From: Elusimicrobia bacterium GWC2_61_19
Lineage (GTDB): Bacteria > Elusimicrobiota > Elusimicrobia > Elusimicrobiales > UBA9959
Direction: 5' to 3'
Assembly: GCA_001799795.1 (NCBI GenBank)
Contig: MGUD01000029.1
Span: 1 to 51,403 of the forward strand
Length of the DNA: 51,403 nt
The position numbers and the translations under genes were made by a program. Position 1 is the stretch's first letter. The number at the start of each line of letters is the position of its first letter. The notes under the pieces were generated by a model. It was not told where the DNA came from. It worked only from the letters and a program-made list of their open reading frames with translations, and made no database searches. Positions 12,220 to 18,952 of the stretch are shown here, one piece after another.

Positions 12220-13587
12220 ATGACTCTTAGGGAAAGCGAAACGCTGGAATTAAAAAGATCCACTTCCGAACTTAAGGAAGCCGTAATTTCTATCGGGGCT
12301 ATACTTAACAAGCACGGTAGGGGCCGTGTATACTTTGGCATCGCGGACGACGGCGGCGTAGTGGGGCAACATATTGGCCGGGCTACGCTAAAGGATATTT
12401 CACAGGCGATCGCCGCCCATATCGACCCCAGGATATATCCCGATATCGAGGCCAGGGATATAGACGGCAAAAGCTGTGTTTTTGTTGATTTCAGCGGGCA
12501 CGACGGGTTGTATTCCGCTTACGGGCGGTTTTATCTGCGTTCAGGCGACGAAGACCGGAAACTGTCGGCCAGGGAAATAGCGAGGCTGATAGAAAAGAAG
12601 AAAAACTACGCGTATTCCTGGGGGACGGAACTGTCCGGAAGCGCGCCTTCGGGCGCGGACGGCCAGACGCTGCGGTCTTTTGTTAAACGGGGCAGGGATG
12701 CCGGCCGGATAAGTTTCTCTTTCGACTCCGCCCGGAATGTTTTGGCAAAACTGCATCTGGTAAGAGACGGTCAATTGCTAAATGCCGGCTGCGCGCTCTT
12801 CGGCAAAGACAATGCGCTGGAGGTGCAGGCCGCTATCTTCGCCGGCAAAGATAAAATCACATTTCTGGATATTCAAAGTTTTCACGGCAACATTTTTCAG
12901 TTGGCCGCCAGGAGCGAGGCCTACATAAAAGAGCACATAAACTGGCGGGCGGATCTTACGGGCAGCCAGAGGGTAGAAATCCCTGAAGTCCCGGTCCGGG
13001 CGGTCAGGGAGGCCATAATTAATTCCCTGTGTCACAGGGACTTTGATAACCCAAAAAGCAACGAGGTCGCGATCTACAAGGACAGGATAGAAATTTTCAA
13101 TCCGGGCCTTTTCCCCGGCGACTATTCGCCCAAGGATTTTATTAAAGGGTCCGAACCCAGCATCCCGCGTAACCCTCTTATAGCGGAAACGCTGTTCCGC
13201 TCCGAGGATATAGAGAAATGGGGTTCAGGCCTGAAGCGCATAAGCGAGGAATGCAGTGCTGCGGGCGTTAGGGTTAGTTTCAAGAGAATTAAAAGCGGCT
13301 TTACTGTAGTCTTTTTCAGGCCCGGGTTTAAAAAATCCAAAGGAGATATTGAAGCAGTTGGGGGTGTAAATGGTGGAGTAAATGGTGGAGTAAGTGGGGG
13401 AGTAAATATCCTTGAGGCGGAAATAAAAAAGAATCCGGGACAAAGGCTTCCCGGGCTTCGGGTTGCGCTGAAGGTTCCCGGGAGAACGATAGAGAACTGG
13501 ATACGTAAACTTAAAACAGCAGGCCGAATAATATACCGTGGTAGCTATAAAACAGGCGGCTATTTCCCAACAGGAAAAAATAGTTGA
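12220..13587 (+). CDS. AlbA_2 / Schlafen-like DNA-binding regulator (COG2865 type)
   Basis: 455 residues. Residues 1-120 are the AlbA_2 domain (ESETLELKRSTSELKEAVIS, ILNKHGRGRVYFGIADDG). The middle carries the HATPase_c_4-type region typical of COG2865: VPVRAVREAIINSLCHRDF, EIFNPGLFPGDYSP, NPLIAETLFRSEDIEKWGSG. A GGVN tandem repeat links this to a C-terminal winged-helix unit (VPGRTIENWIRKLKTAGRI). Members are sometimes annotated as RecG-like, but there is no helicase here. They are presumed transcriptional regulators on mobile elements. The gene looks intact. It contains a 17-bp palindrome at the conserved CHRD motif. The stop is followed by a short YhcG remnant. Confidence 0.85.
   Translation: MTLRESETLELKRSTSELKEAVISIGAILNKHGRGRVYFGIADDGGVVGQHIGRATLKDISQAIAAHIDPRIYPDIEARDIDGKSCVFVDFSGHDGLYSAYGRFYLRSGDEDRKLSAREIARLIEKKKNYAYSWGTELSGSAPSGADGQTLRSFVKRGRDAGRISFSFDSARNVLAKLHLVRDGQLLNAGCALFGKDNALEVQAAIFAGKDKITFLDIQSFHGNIFQLAARSEAYIKEHINWRADLTGSQRVEIPEVPVRAVREAIINSLCHRDFDNPKSNEVAIYKDRIEIFNPGLFPGDYSPKDFIKGSEPSIPRNPLIAETLFRSEDIEKWGSGLKRISEECSAAGVRVSFKRIKSGFTVVFFRPGFKKSKGDIEAVGGVNGGVNGGVSGGVNILEAEIKKNPGQRLPGLRVALKVPGRTIENWIRKLKTAGRIIYRGSYKTGGYFPTGKNS
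13024..13040 (+). repeat. 17-bp palindrome inside the AlbA_2 gene
   Basis: TCCCTGTGTCACAGGGA, 8-bp arms around one T, encoding SLCHRD. That motif is conserved in the family, so protein constraint may explain it. It is noted because sister genes also carry one palindrome each. Confidence 0.65.
13360..13407 (+). repeat. Four 12-bp tandem units encoding GGVN
   Basis: Four in-frame repeats of roughly GGTGGAGTAAAT give GGVN-GGVN-GGVS-GGVN. They form a flexible linker before the C-terminal winged helix of the AlbA_2 protein and could vary in copy number by slippage. Confidence 0.85.
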
Positions 13588-13600
13588 GATGGTGTGTGGA

Positions 13601-13687
13601 ATGAAGCGCTTTTACCTTGCCTATTCAGACGAGGCAATTTGGCGACAGGCCGTCGCCAAAATGGACTGGGACTGGCGCGGGTACTAA
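13601..13687 (+). pseudogene. Remnant of a second YhcG/DUF1016 gene
   Basis: A 28-codon frame reads MKRFYLAYSDEAIWRQAVAK, then MDWDWRGY and a stop. It resembles the DUF1016 segment (M)R.FY.AYPDEAI.QQ.VA.L.W. Nothing else of the gene remains. The tail WDWRGY looks like junk after a deletion. It lies between the AlbA_2 gene and the adenylate cyclase. Confidence 0.5.
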
Positions 13688-13734
13688 AGGCGGGAAGCGG
13701 GGGCGGGAATAAGTGTAAAATAAGCTACAGGCCT

Positions 13735-15438
13735 ATGAAAAAACTATCGCTGATACGGGAAAATTTCCACAAGCTGCACCTGGGGCTGTATGCCCTGTTC
13801 ATGCTGATGGTGTACTTTGGCAGCACCACGGCCTTCTTCTTCGAAAAATACTCGCTTATCGATACTGGTCTTGTTAAAGCCCAATGGCAGCAGCTTACCG
13901 ACGCCCAGGCCAAAGGGAGCAACTACAAGACCCCGGAAGCCACCCAGGAGAAGATCTATAAGTCGCTCAACCTTACGAAACGCGTCGGCGAGAAAGGGGC
14001 GATGACTTATGAATCCAGGTCCGCCAACCTGGATTTCTCTTTTGTCTTCCTGCTGCTCTGGCTTTTGCCGCTCTACAAGCATTACTTTTTGAAGAAGCCG
14101 CAGGATATAGGGCGCATAGAGCGCCGCATAATCGATCTCCCGCTGGTCATTTTTGCGCTTGGCTGGGTCGTAGCCGGGCAACGCTACTTCGGGAACGTAA
14201 CGACCTATGCGGATTATTTCGGGGCCGTGCCGCTCAGGGTCAAGGCGATCTTCGGCGTGTCGGCCCTGCTGCTGGGCGCTTTTGTCAGCTACCTGAACCT
14301 GGAGCTGACCGGCCTCTATGTCCGCCAGCGCCTGGCCAAGCCCTTCTTCCTTGAGAACAACCCCTACGGCGTAAAATCCGGCTTAGCCATAAGTCTTACG
14401 CTGCGGTACGCGCTCATGATGTTCTCGCTGGCCATGGTGCCGCTGCTGCTGTGCCTTTATGTTCCCGTCTACGGCAATTTCGACATCATAGCCGTTCTGC
14501 TGCACGGCAGCGACCAGGCCAGGCAACTGGTTTTAACGGAACATATAGGGGCGCTGGTGCCCATTGCCATAATAGCTCTCCTGACGGGGATCATCCTGGT
14601 CTTCCAGGCGGTTTCGATCCTGCTTTACCGCGCTAACGTGCAGAAACCGGTGAGCGCGCTGGTAGGGCGTATGAAGGCCGTGGCGGCGGGGGACTTCAGC
14701 TGCAAGACCTCAGTGCTGTACGCCGACGAACTGGGCCAGCTGAAGGGGCATTTTAATATGATGCTGGACGGCCTGGTGGAGCGGGACCATATCAAGGACA
14801 CTTTCGGCCGCTATGTTTCGCTGGAGATCGCCGAGAAGATAATGAAGAGCGGTAAGGTAAACCTGGCCGGCGAGGAGATACAGGCCACGGTGCTGTTCTC
14901 CGACATCAGGGGGTTCACGCCCATGAGCGAGAATCTCCCGCCGGTGGAGCTTATCCGCTTTCTTAACGAGTATTTCACCAGCGTCACCAAACCCATTACC
15001 GAAAACCGCGGGGTCATAAATAAATTCATGGGCGACGCCGTCATGGCCATCTTCTCGCCGGTGTTCGGGGTGGAGGACCACCAGGCGGCGGCGCTTAAGG
15101 CGGCCCTGGGCATGCGGGAGGCCCTGCGGGAGTTCAACGCGCGGGGGCATCACCCGGAGGTTTTCTTTGGCGTGGGCCTGCACAGCGGCGGGCTGGTGGC
15201 CGGCAACGTGGGCACGGCCGAGCGCCTTGAGTACACCGTGCTGGGCGACACGGTAAACGTGGCCTCGCGCATAGAGAGCCAGACCAAGACGGCGGCCACG
15301 CAGATACTGGTGAGCGAGGCCGTGGTGCGGGGCGTGGACAAAGGCAGTTTCCCCGGTTACGTCTTTGTGGAGTGCGCCCCCGTGCTTATGAAGGGCAAGT
15401 CTCGCCCGATGGTGCTTTACAAAGTAGAGCCGGCATGA
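13735..15438 (+). CDS. Membrane-bound class III adenylate/guanylate cyclase with HAMP domain
   Basis: 567 residues from ATG 13,735 (MKKLSLIRENFHKLHLGLYA); the frame is open further upstream but lacks a good start. Membrane segments lie near residues 15-35, 102-118, 138-155, 175-195, 225-250 and 275-300, with a periplasmic loop after the first. HAMP follows (VQKPVSALVGRMKAVAAGDF). The catalytic domain has TVLFSDIRGFTPMSE (first metal Asp), NKFMGDAVMAIF (second metal Asp), GLHSGGLVAGNVG and YTVLGDTVNVASRIES. This is a complete class III cyclase; ATP versus GTP preference cannot be fixed by eye. The next gene overlaps by 4 bases (ATGA), so the two are co-translated. Confidence 0.92.
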   Translation: MKKLSLIRENFHKLHLGLYALFMLMVYFGSTTAFFFEKYSLIDTGLVKAQWQQLTDAQAKGSNYKTPEATQEKIYKSLNLTKRVGEKGAMTYESRSANLDFSFVFLLLWLLPLYKHYFLKKPQDIGRIERRIIDLPLVIFALGWVVAGQRYFGNVTTYADYFGAVPLRVKAIFGVSALLLGAFVSYLNLELTGLYVRQRLAKPFFLENNPYGVKSGLAISLTLRYALMMFSLAMVPLLLCLYVPVYGNFDIIAVLLHGSDQARQLVLTEHIGALVPIAIIALLTGIILVFQAVSILLYRANVQKPVSALVGRMKAVAAGDFSCKTSVLYADELGQLKGHFNMMLDGLVERDHIKDTFGRYVSLEIAEKIMKSGKVNLAGEEIQATVLFSDIRGFTPMSENLPPVELIRFLNEYFTSVTKPITENRGVINKFMGDAVMAIFSPVFGVEDHQAAALKAALGMREALREFNARGHHPEVFFGVGLHSGGLVAGNVGTAERLEYTVLGDTVNVASRIESQTKTAATQILVSEAVVRGVDKGSFPGYVFVECAPVLMKGKSRPMVLYKVEPA

Positions 15439-15779
15439 GGATCTGGGATATAGAGCCGCGCAGGCTGTGCCGCAACCACCTGCTGGGGGAGCACCGGGAG
15501 CTGCATTGCATCTGGGTGGTGCTGACGCAGGGGAAGAAGGGTTATTCCCGGCACCCGGAAACGCTGCGCTGGCGCGGCCGCCTGAAGGCGCTGTACCGGC
15601 GGCACACGGCGCTGGTGGCCGAAATGGCGCAAAGGGGCTACAACCATAAAAGCCCGCTGGATAAACGCCTGGCCACCGGCAGCGCCGTCCAGAATATTTT
15701 TATAGATCCCCCGCGGCGCCAGCTGCAACTGCTGGCCGGCAAAAAATGCGCCTGCCGTACAGGGGACGCTGCTTCCTAA
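15435..15779 (+). CDS. Pyrimidine dimer DNA glycosylase/endonuclease V-like (Pyr_excise family)
   Basis: 114 residues from ATG 15,435, overlapping the cyclase stop as ATGA. It shows MRIWDIEPRRLCRNHLLGEH, RELHCIWVVLTQGKKGYSRH and the later MAQRGYNHKSPLD. These match the family of T4 DenV, which starts base-excision repair of UV dimers; the Glu of GEHRELH is in the place of the catalytic acid. The tail is unusual: after KKCACR the frame runs into a repeat module and ends TGDAAS. The native C-terminus may thus have been replaced, although the conserved core is present. Coupling to an adenylate cyclase is unexpected and may be chance. Confidence 0.8.
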   Translation: MRIWDIEPRRLCRNHLLGEHRELHCIWVVLTQGKKGYSRHPETLRWRGRLKALYRRHTALVAEMAQRGYNHKSPLDKRLATGSAVQNIFIDPPRRQLQLLAGKKCACRTGDAAS

Positions 15780-15780
15780 A
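15758..15780 (+). repeat. GDAAS module, copy D4
   Basis: GTACAGGGGACGCTGCTTCC followed by TAA. It ends the endonuclease V-like reading frame with TGDAAS-stop. Here the module is alone: no hairpin-promoter part follows, and the next gene has its own promoter. Confidence 0.7.
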
Positions 15781-15803
15781 ATAAATCCAGAAAAGTACCG
15801 GCT

Positions 15804-15812
15804 TGGTATAAT
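15804..15812 (+). promoter_or_regulatory. Extended -10 promoter of the PBP4 gene
   Basis: TTGGTATAAT gives TG-N-TATAAT, a full extended -10. The ATG of the next gene is only 6 bases after the -10 box, so the expected transcript starts at or next to the ATG and would be leaderless. No Shine-Dalgarno is present (AGAAGA at most). Confidence 0.65.
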
Positions 15813-15818
15813 AGAAGA

Positions 15819-17222
15819 ATGAAACTCCTGCTTTTGCTTTGCCTTGCGGCCGGGCCGGTTGCGGCGCAGGACTTTGCCGCGCGGGCGGAGGCGCTGCTTA
15901 GCACCGGGGCCTTTGCCGGCGCGCAGGTAGCGGCTGTCTTTGTAGCGGCGGAAGACGGGGCCGTGGCTTATGCCCGCAATGCCGACCTGCCTTTGGTGCC
16001 GGCCTCTACGGCCAAGCTGGCCACCTCGGCCGCGGCGCTGGAACGCCTTACCGCGGAATACCGCTTTACCACCACTTTACTGGCGGCCAAGGAAGAACTT
16101 GGCCGGAAGAAACTCTCGGTGCTGGTCTGGCGCGGCAACGGGGACCCGTCGGTGTCCGGGCGCGACCGCGCGAGCATGACCGAGATCTACGAAGTGTGGG
16201 CGGATTCGCTGGCCGCGCTGGGGGTGGCTAAGGTCGGCCGCCTGGTGCTTGATAACCGCTATTTCGAAGGTCCCGAGGTGCCCCCGTCCTGGCCGCCCGG
16301 TGAGCTTGCCTACTGGTACCAGGCCGAGACCTCGCCCATTTCTTTTAACGATAATTGCGTGGACCTGGAGTTCGTGCCGGCGGCCAGGCCCGGGCGGCGC
16401 CCCAAAATAGCGCTTACGCCGGATATCGGTTACCTCAGGGTCAGGAACAAGGCCGTTACTGGGGCGCCGGACAGCCCCTTTACGCTGGATTTCCACCGCG
16501 CCCGCGGCACCAACACGGTCACCTTCACCGGCTCCATCCCGGCCGGGCGCAGCCGCAAAGACTGGGTAGCCGTGCACGCCCCTGCCCGTTTTGCGGCTGA
16601 GGCTTTAAAGAGCGTGCTGAAAAAGAAAGGTATAAAGGTGGGCGGCATTGTCGCCTGGGAGAAAGCCGGCTTAAAAGAGGAAGACCTGGCCCCGGCACTG
16701 GCCTGGCGGTCGCAGCCGCTGGCGCAGCTTATAAAAGCCGTAAACACCAATAGTCAGAATTTCTACGCCGAGCAGATCCTTAAGGCGCTGGGCAAAGAGG
16801 CGGCCGGGCGCGCTACCTTTACGGACGGCGCCGCCGAGGTTTCCGCTTACCTGGGCCGGATAGGGCTTAAGGACGGGCAATATTATCTTGTGGACGGCAG
16901 CGGCCTTTCCAAAGAGAACCGCTTTACCGCGGCCGGGCTGGTGAAGGTGCTGGCGCATATGCAGGGCACGCCGCTGTTCCCGGTGTATTACGAATCCCTG
17001 GCCACGGCCAAGAACCGCATGAAGGGCGACCCCCTGGCCGCGGGGATGCGCTTAAAGCGCGGCACCGTGGGCAATGCGCGTAACCTGGCGGGGTACCTGC
17101 ACTCCGCAAGCGGCAAACTTTACGCCTTCGCCGTGCTGGTGAACGCCCCGGCGCTGGACCGCGCCGCCGTCGACGACGGCATCGACGCCCTCTGTCTGGC
17201 CGCGGCCCGCCAATTACCGTAG
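15819..17222 (+). CDS. dacB: D-alanyl-D-alanine carboxypeptidase/endopeptidase (PBP4, S13 family)
   Basis: 467 residues with a signal peptide at residues 1-16 (KLLLLLCLAAGPVAAQ). The three penicillin-binding motifs are present in order: S63-T-A-K66 (PASTAKLATSAAAL), S312-Q-N314 (VNTNSQNFYAEQIL), and K413-R-G-T (LKRGTVGNARNLAGYL). VDGSGLSKENR is the usual lead to the last block. Length and layout fit periplasmic S13 enzymes that trim or cleave peptidoglycan cross-links; KRG in place of KTG is a tolerated variant in the family. It seems to start a core-like region after the island and is followed 46 bases later by mutT. Confidence 0.93.
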   Translation: MKLLLLLCLAAGPVAAQDFAARAEALLSTGAFAGAQVAAVFVAAEDGAVAYARNADLPLVPASTAKLATSAAALERLTAEYRFTTTLLAAKEELGRKKLSVLVWRGNGDPSVSGRDRASMTEIYEVWADSLAALGVAKVGRLVLDNRYFEGPEVPPSWPPGELAYWYQAETSPISFNDNCVDLEFVPAARPGRRPKIALTPDIGYLRVRNKAVTGAPDSPFTLDFHRARGTNTVTFTGSIPAGRSRKDWVAVHAPARFAAEALKSVLKKKGIKVGGIVAWEKAGLKEEDLAPALAWRSQPLAQLIKAVNTNSQNFYAEQILKALGKEAAGRATFTDGAAEVSAYLGRIGLKDGQYYLVDGSGLSKENRFTAAGLVKVLAHMQGTPLFPVYYESLATAKNRMKGDPLAAGMRLKRGTVGNARNLAGYLHSASGKLYAFAVLVNAPALDRAAVDDGIDALCLAAARQLP

Positions 17223-17251
17223 GAAGGCCGCTAATGACCGGATGGCTATTT

Positions 17252-17259
17252 GTTAGAAT
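17252..17259 (+). promoter_or_regulatory. Possible extended -10 of the mutT-like gene
   Basis: TGTTAGAAT reads as TG-N-(T)AGAAT, 9 bases before ATG 17,269. If used, the leader would be only 2-4 bases. An AGGAA lies between, so translation from a longer transcript starting further up is equally possible. Confidence 0.35.
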
Positions 17260-17268
17260 AGGAATTCT

Positions 17269-17862
17269 ATGAAGCAGGTAACCGCCGCGGTTATTGAAAA
17301 AGACGGGAAGATACTGATAGCCCAGCGCAAGGCGGGCGATACCCTTGCGGGCAAGTGGGAGTTCCCGGGCGGCAAGATAGAACCGGGCGAGACGCCCGAG
17401 GCCTGCCTGCGTAGAGAGCTGATGGAAGAGTTCGGCGTGGACACGAAGATAGGCGAATTTATCTGCGCGAGCAAGTTCGAATACAAGCATATGCCGATAG
17501 AGCTGCTGGCGTACAGGGCGGAACATCTCTCCGGCGAGTTCAAGCTTAACGACCACGACCGCATTGAGTGGGTAGCCCCGGCGGACCTGGTTAAATACGA
17601 TTTTTGCAGCGCCGATATCCCCGTTGTGGAGCTTCTGCTGGCTGCGCCGTTCAGCACGGGGGAGAAACTTATTATGCCGCCCGGCATGAAGGAAGCGTTG
17701 GCGGCCCGTGAGAAGCAGCGGGCGCTGGCCGATAATGATCCCCTTTGCCCCGCTTGCAAAACCCCGATGGTGCTGCGCATAGCCCAAAGCGGCCCTGACG
17801 CCGGCGCCAAGTTCTGGGGTTGCCGCAACTATCCCCAGTGCCGCGCCACCATTAAAGCTTAG
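17269..17862 (+). CDS. MutT-type Nudix hydrolase fused to a topoisomerase-type zinc ribbon
   Basis: 197 residues. Residues 1-125 are a MutT/8-oxo-dGTPase-like Nudix domain: ITAAVIEKDG-type start (VTAAVIEKDGKILIAQRK), then the Nudix box GGKIEPGETPEACLRRELMEEFG with all acidic ligands. Residues about 160-197 are a separate four-cysteine ribbon, CPACKTPMVLRIAQSG and FWGCRNYPQCRATI, the zf-C4 module normally at the C-terminus of topoisomerase I. MutT alone is about 130 residues. The fusion could target the sanitising enzyme to DNA; that is inference. All four cysteines and the glutamates are intact. Confidence 0.88.
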   Translation: MKQVTAAVIEKDGKILIAQRKAGDTLAGKWEFPGGKIEPGETPEACLRRELMEEFGVDTKIGEFICASKFEYKHMPIELLAYRAEHLSGEFKLNDHDRIEWVAPADLVKYDFCSADIPVVELLLAAPFSTGEKLIMPPGMKEALAAREKQRALADNDPLCPACKTPMVLRIAQSGPDAGAKFWGCRNYPQCRATIKA

Positions 17863-17872
17863 GTAAAAATCC

Positions 17873-18787
17873 TTAATTCACCCAGTCTTTCTGCACGCGG
17901 GCGGTAACGGCGGCCGCGGCCTCTCCGGTTTCCACGCTGGCCAGGCGGATGTTGAGTTCCAGCACGCGGTCTGGCAGTTCCACCATGCCGCCTATCACCA
18001 GCAGGTCGGCGCCCAGCATGCGGCCCACTTTTTTTGCAGACTCGGGGTCGATAGCCCCGGCGTTCTGCAGCTTCAGCTCGCCCAGGACTTTTTCTATCTG
18101 CTTGCGCTCCACTACTTTAAGCGTCTTGTGGTTTATCAGTTCGGTGGTAAAACGCTCGGCCACAATATTGCCGTCCGTGGAGGCGCGGCCGTCGGCATAG
18201 GAGAAGCCGGCCACGGCGATGGTTTTGCCTTCGCCCTGGTAGGACTTCAGTATGGAGGCCACTATGGGGCCGTACTCGCCGGCGTTCCTGTCGCTGCCGG
18301 AAGCGATGCCGAGGCGGTTGTTGATGGCGGTCTGGATCATGGCGACCACGGCGGGGTTGCCGCGGCGCTGGGCCATCTCAAGCGGGGTAAGCTCTTCGGG
18401 ACGGCTGAAGGGGCTGAAATTCACCGTTTGCGGCAAGCCGCAGTAATAAGCCGTGCCGGGCTCCGGGTTGGCGCCCTTTTGCAGCAGCAGCTGCACTATG
18501 GCGGAGTTGCCGTAGGACGCGGCAAAATGCAGCGGGGTGCATCTGAAGTAGGCCTGCTCGTTAATGTCCGCGCCATTTTCTATGAGTATTCTTGCCGCCT
18601 CCGCCTGCCCGTTGGTTACGGCGTCATGCAGCGGCGTTTTATGGTCGCTTCTTGTTTTCAGGCTGGCCCCCTTGGCCAGCAGCGTGCGTATGGCCGGGAT
18701 ATCGCCCGTGCGCGACGCCTTATGCAGCGGGCTCGCGCAGCCGCAAACAAAAACCATTAAAGTCAGAAGTCCCAGAAAATTGCGCAT
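17873..18787 (-). CDS. Lipoprotein with ankyrin repeats and a FlgO/CsgG-like domain
   Basis: 304 residues. The N-terminus (MRNFLGLLTLMVFVCGCASP) is a lipoprotein signal with lipobox CGC. Residues 18-155 hold three to four ankyrin repeats (SPLHKASRTGDIPAIRTLLA, TPLHDAVTNGQAEAARILIE, TPLHFAASYGNSAIVQLLLQ). Residues 185-300 (KTIAVAGFSYADGRASTDGN, AERFTTELINHKTLKVVERK, IGGMVELPDRVLELNIRLAS) match the FlgO/CsgG-type domain of outer-membrane assembly lipoproteins. The combination suggests an envelope scaffold. The native start is followed by a short divergent region shared with the SSB gene. Confidence 0.8.
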   Translation of the reverse strand: MRNFLGLLTLMVFVCGCASPLHKASRTGDIPAIRTLLAKGASLKTRSDHKTPLHDAVTNGQAEAARILIENGADINEQAYFRCTPLHFAASYGNSAIVQLLLQKGANPEPGTAYYCGLPQTVNFSPFSRPEELTPLEMAQRRGNPAVVAMIQTAINNRLGIASGSDRNAGEYGPIVASILKSYQGEGKTIAVAGFSYADGRASTDGNIVAERFTTELINHKTLKVVERKQIEKVLGELKLQNAGAIDPESAKKVGRMLGADLLVIGGMVELPDRVLELNIRLASVETGEAAAAVTARVQKDWVN

Positions 18788-18826
18788 TTAACCCTCCGTA
18801 AGCGTTGCCTACGATATTTTACATGA

Positions 18827-18864
18827 TTCGGAGGTTAAACCAAGTTGGAGGTTCAACCTCCGAA
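18827..18864 (+). repeat. REP-like hairpin with GGAGGTTCAACCTCC core
   Basis: TTCGGAGGTT and AACCTCCGAA arms enclose a further palindrome (GGAGGTTCAACCTCC, 18,847-18,861); CCTTTTTT follows. It lies between divergent genes, so a terminator has no upstream plus-strand gene to serve. The same core recurs at 27,387-27,423. Confidence 0.6.
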
Positions 18865-18872
18865 CCTTTTTT

Positions 18873-18913
18873 AACCCGACACTACGCTGTCGGGTTGGTC
18901 TGCTATGCTATTT
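18873..18913 (+). promoter_or_regulatory. Hairpin plus extended -10 module, copy R6 (upstream of ssb)
   Basis: AACCCGACA-N6-TGTCGGGTT, then TGC-TATGCTATTT, 40 bases before ATG 18,953. The leader contains GTAAGGGGGAAGT in place of the fixed ribosome site. This is the only copy outside the island. Confidence 0.55.
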
Positions 18914-18952
18914 GGGTTAGAGGAGTTAAAATTAAAATGGTAAGGGGGAAGT

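Noticed and set aside
12220-13587. RecG helicase
   Set aside because: Proteins of this type are sometimes labelled RecG-like, but no Walker A, DEAD box or other helicase motif is present; it is AlbA_2/COG2865.
5095-18913. CRISPR array
   Set aside because: The repeats are separated by whole genes, not by 30-40 base spacers, and no cas gene is near.
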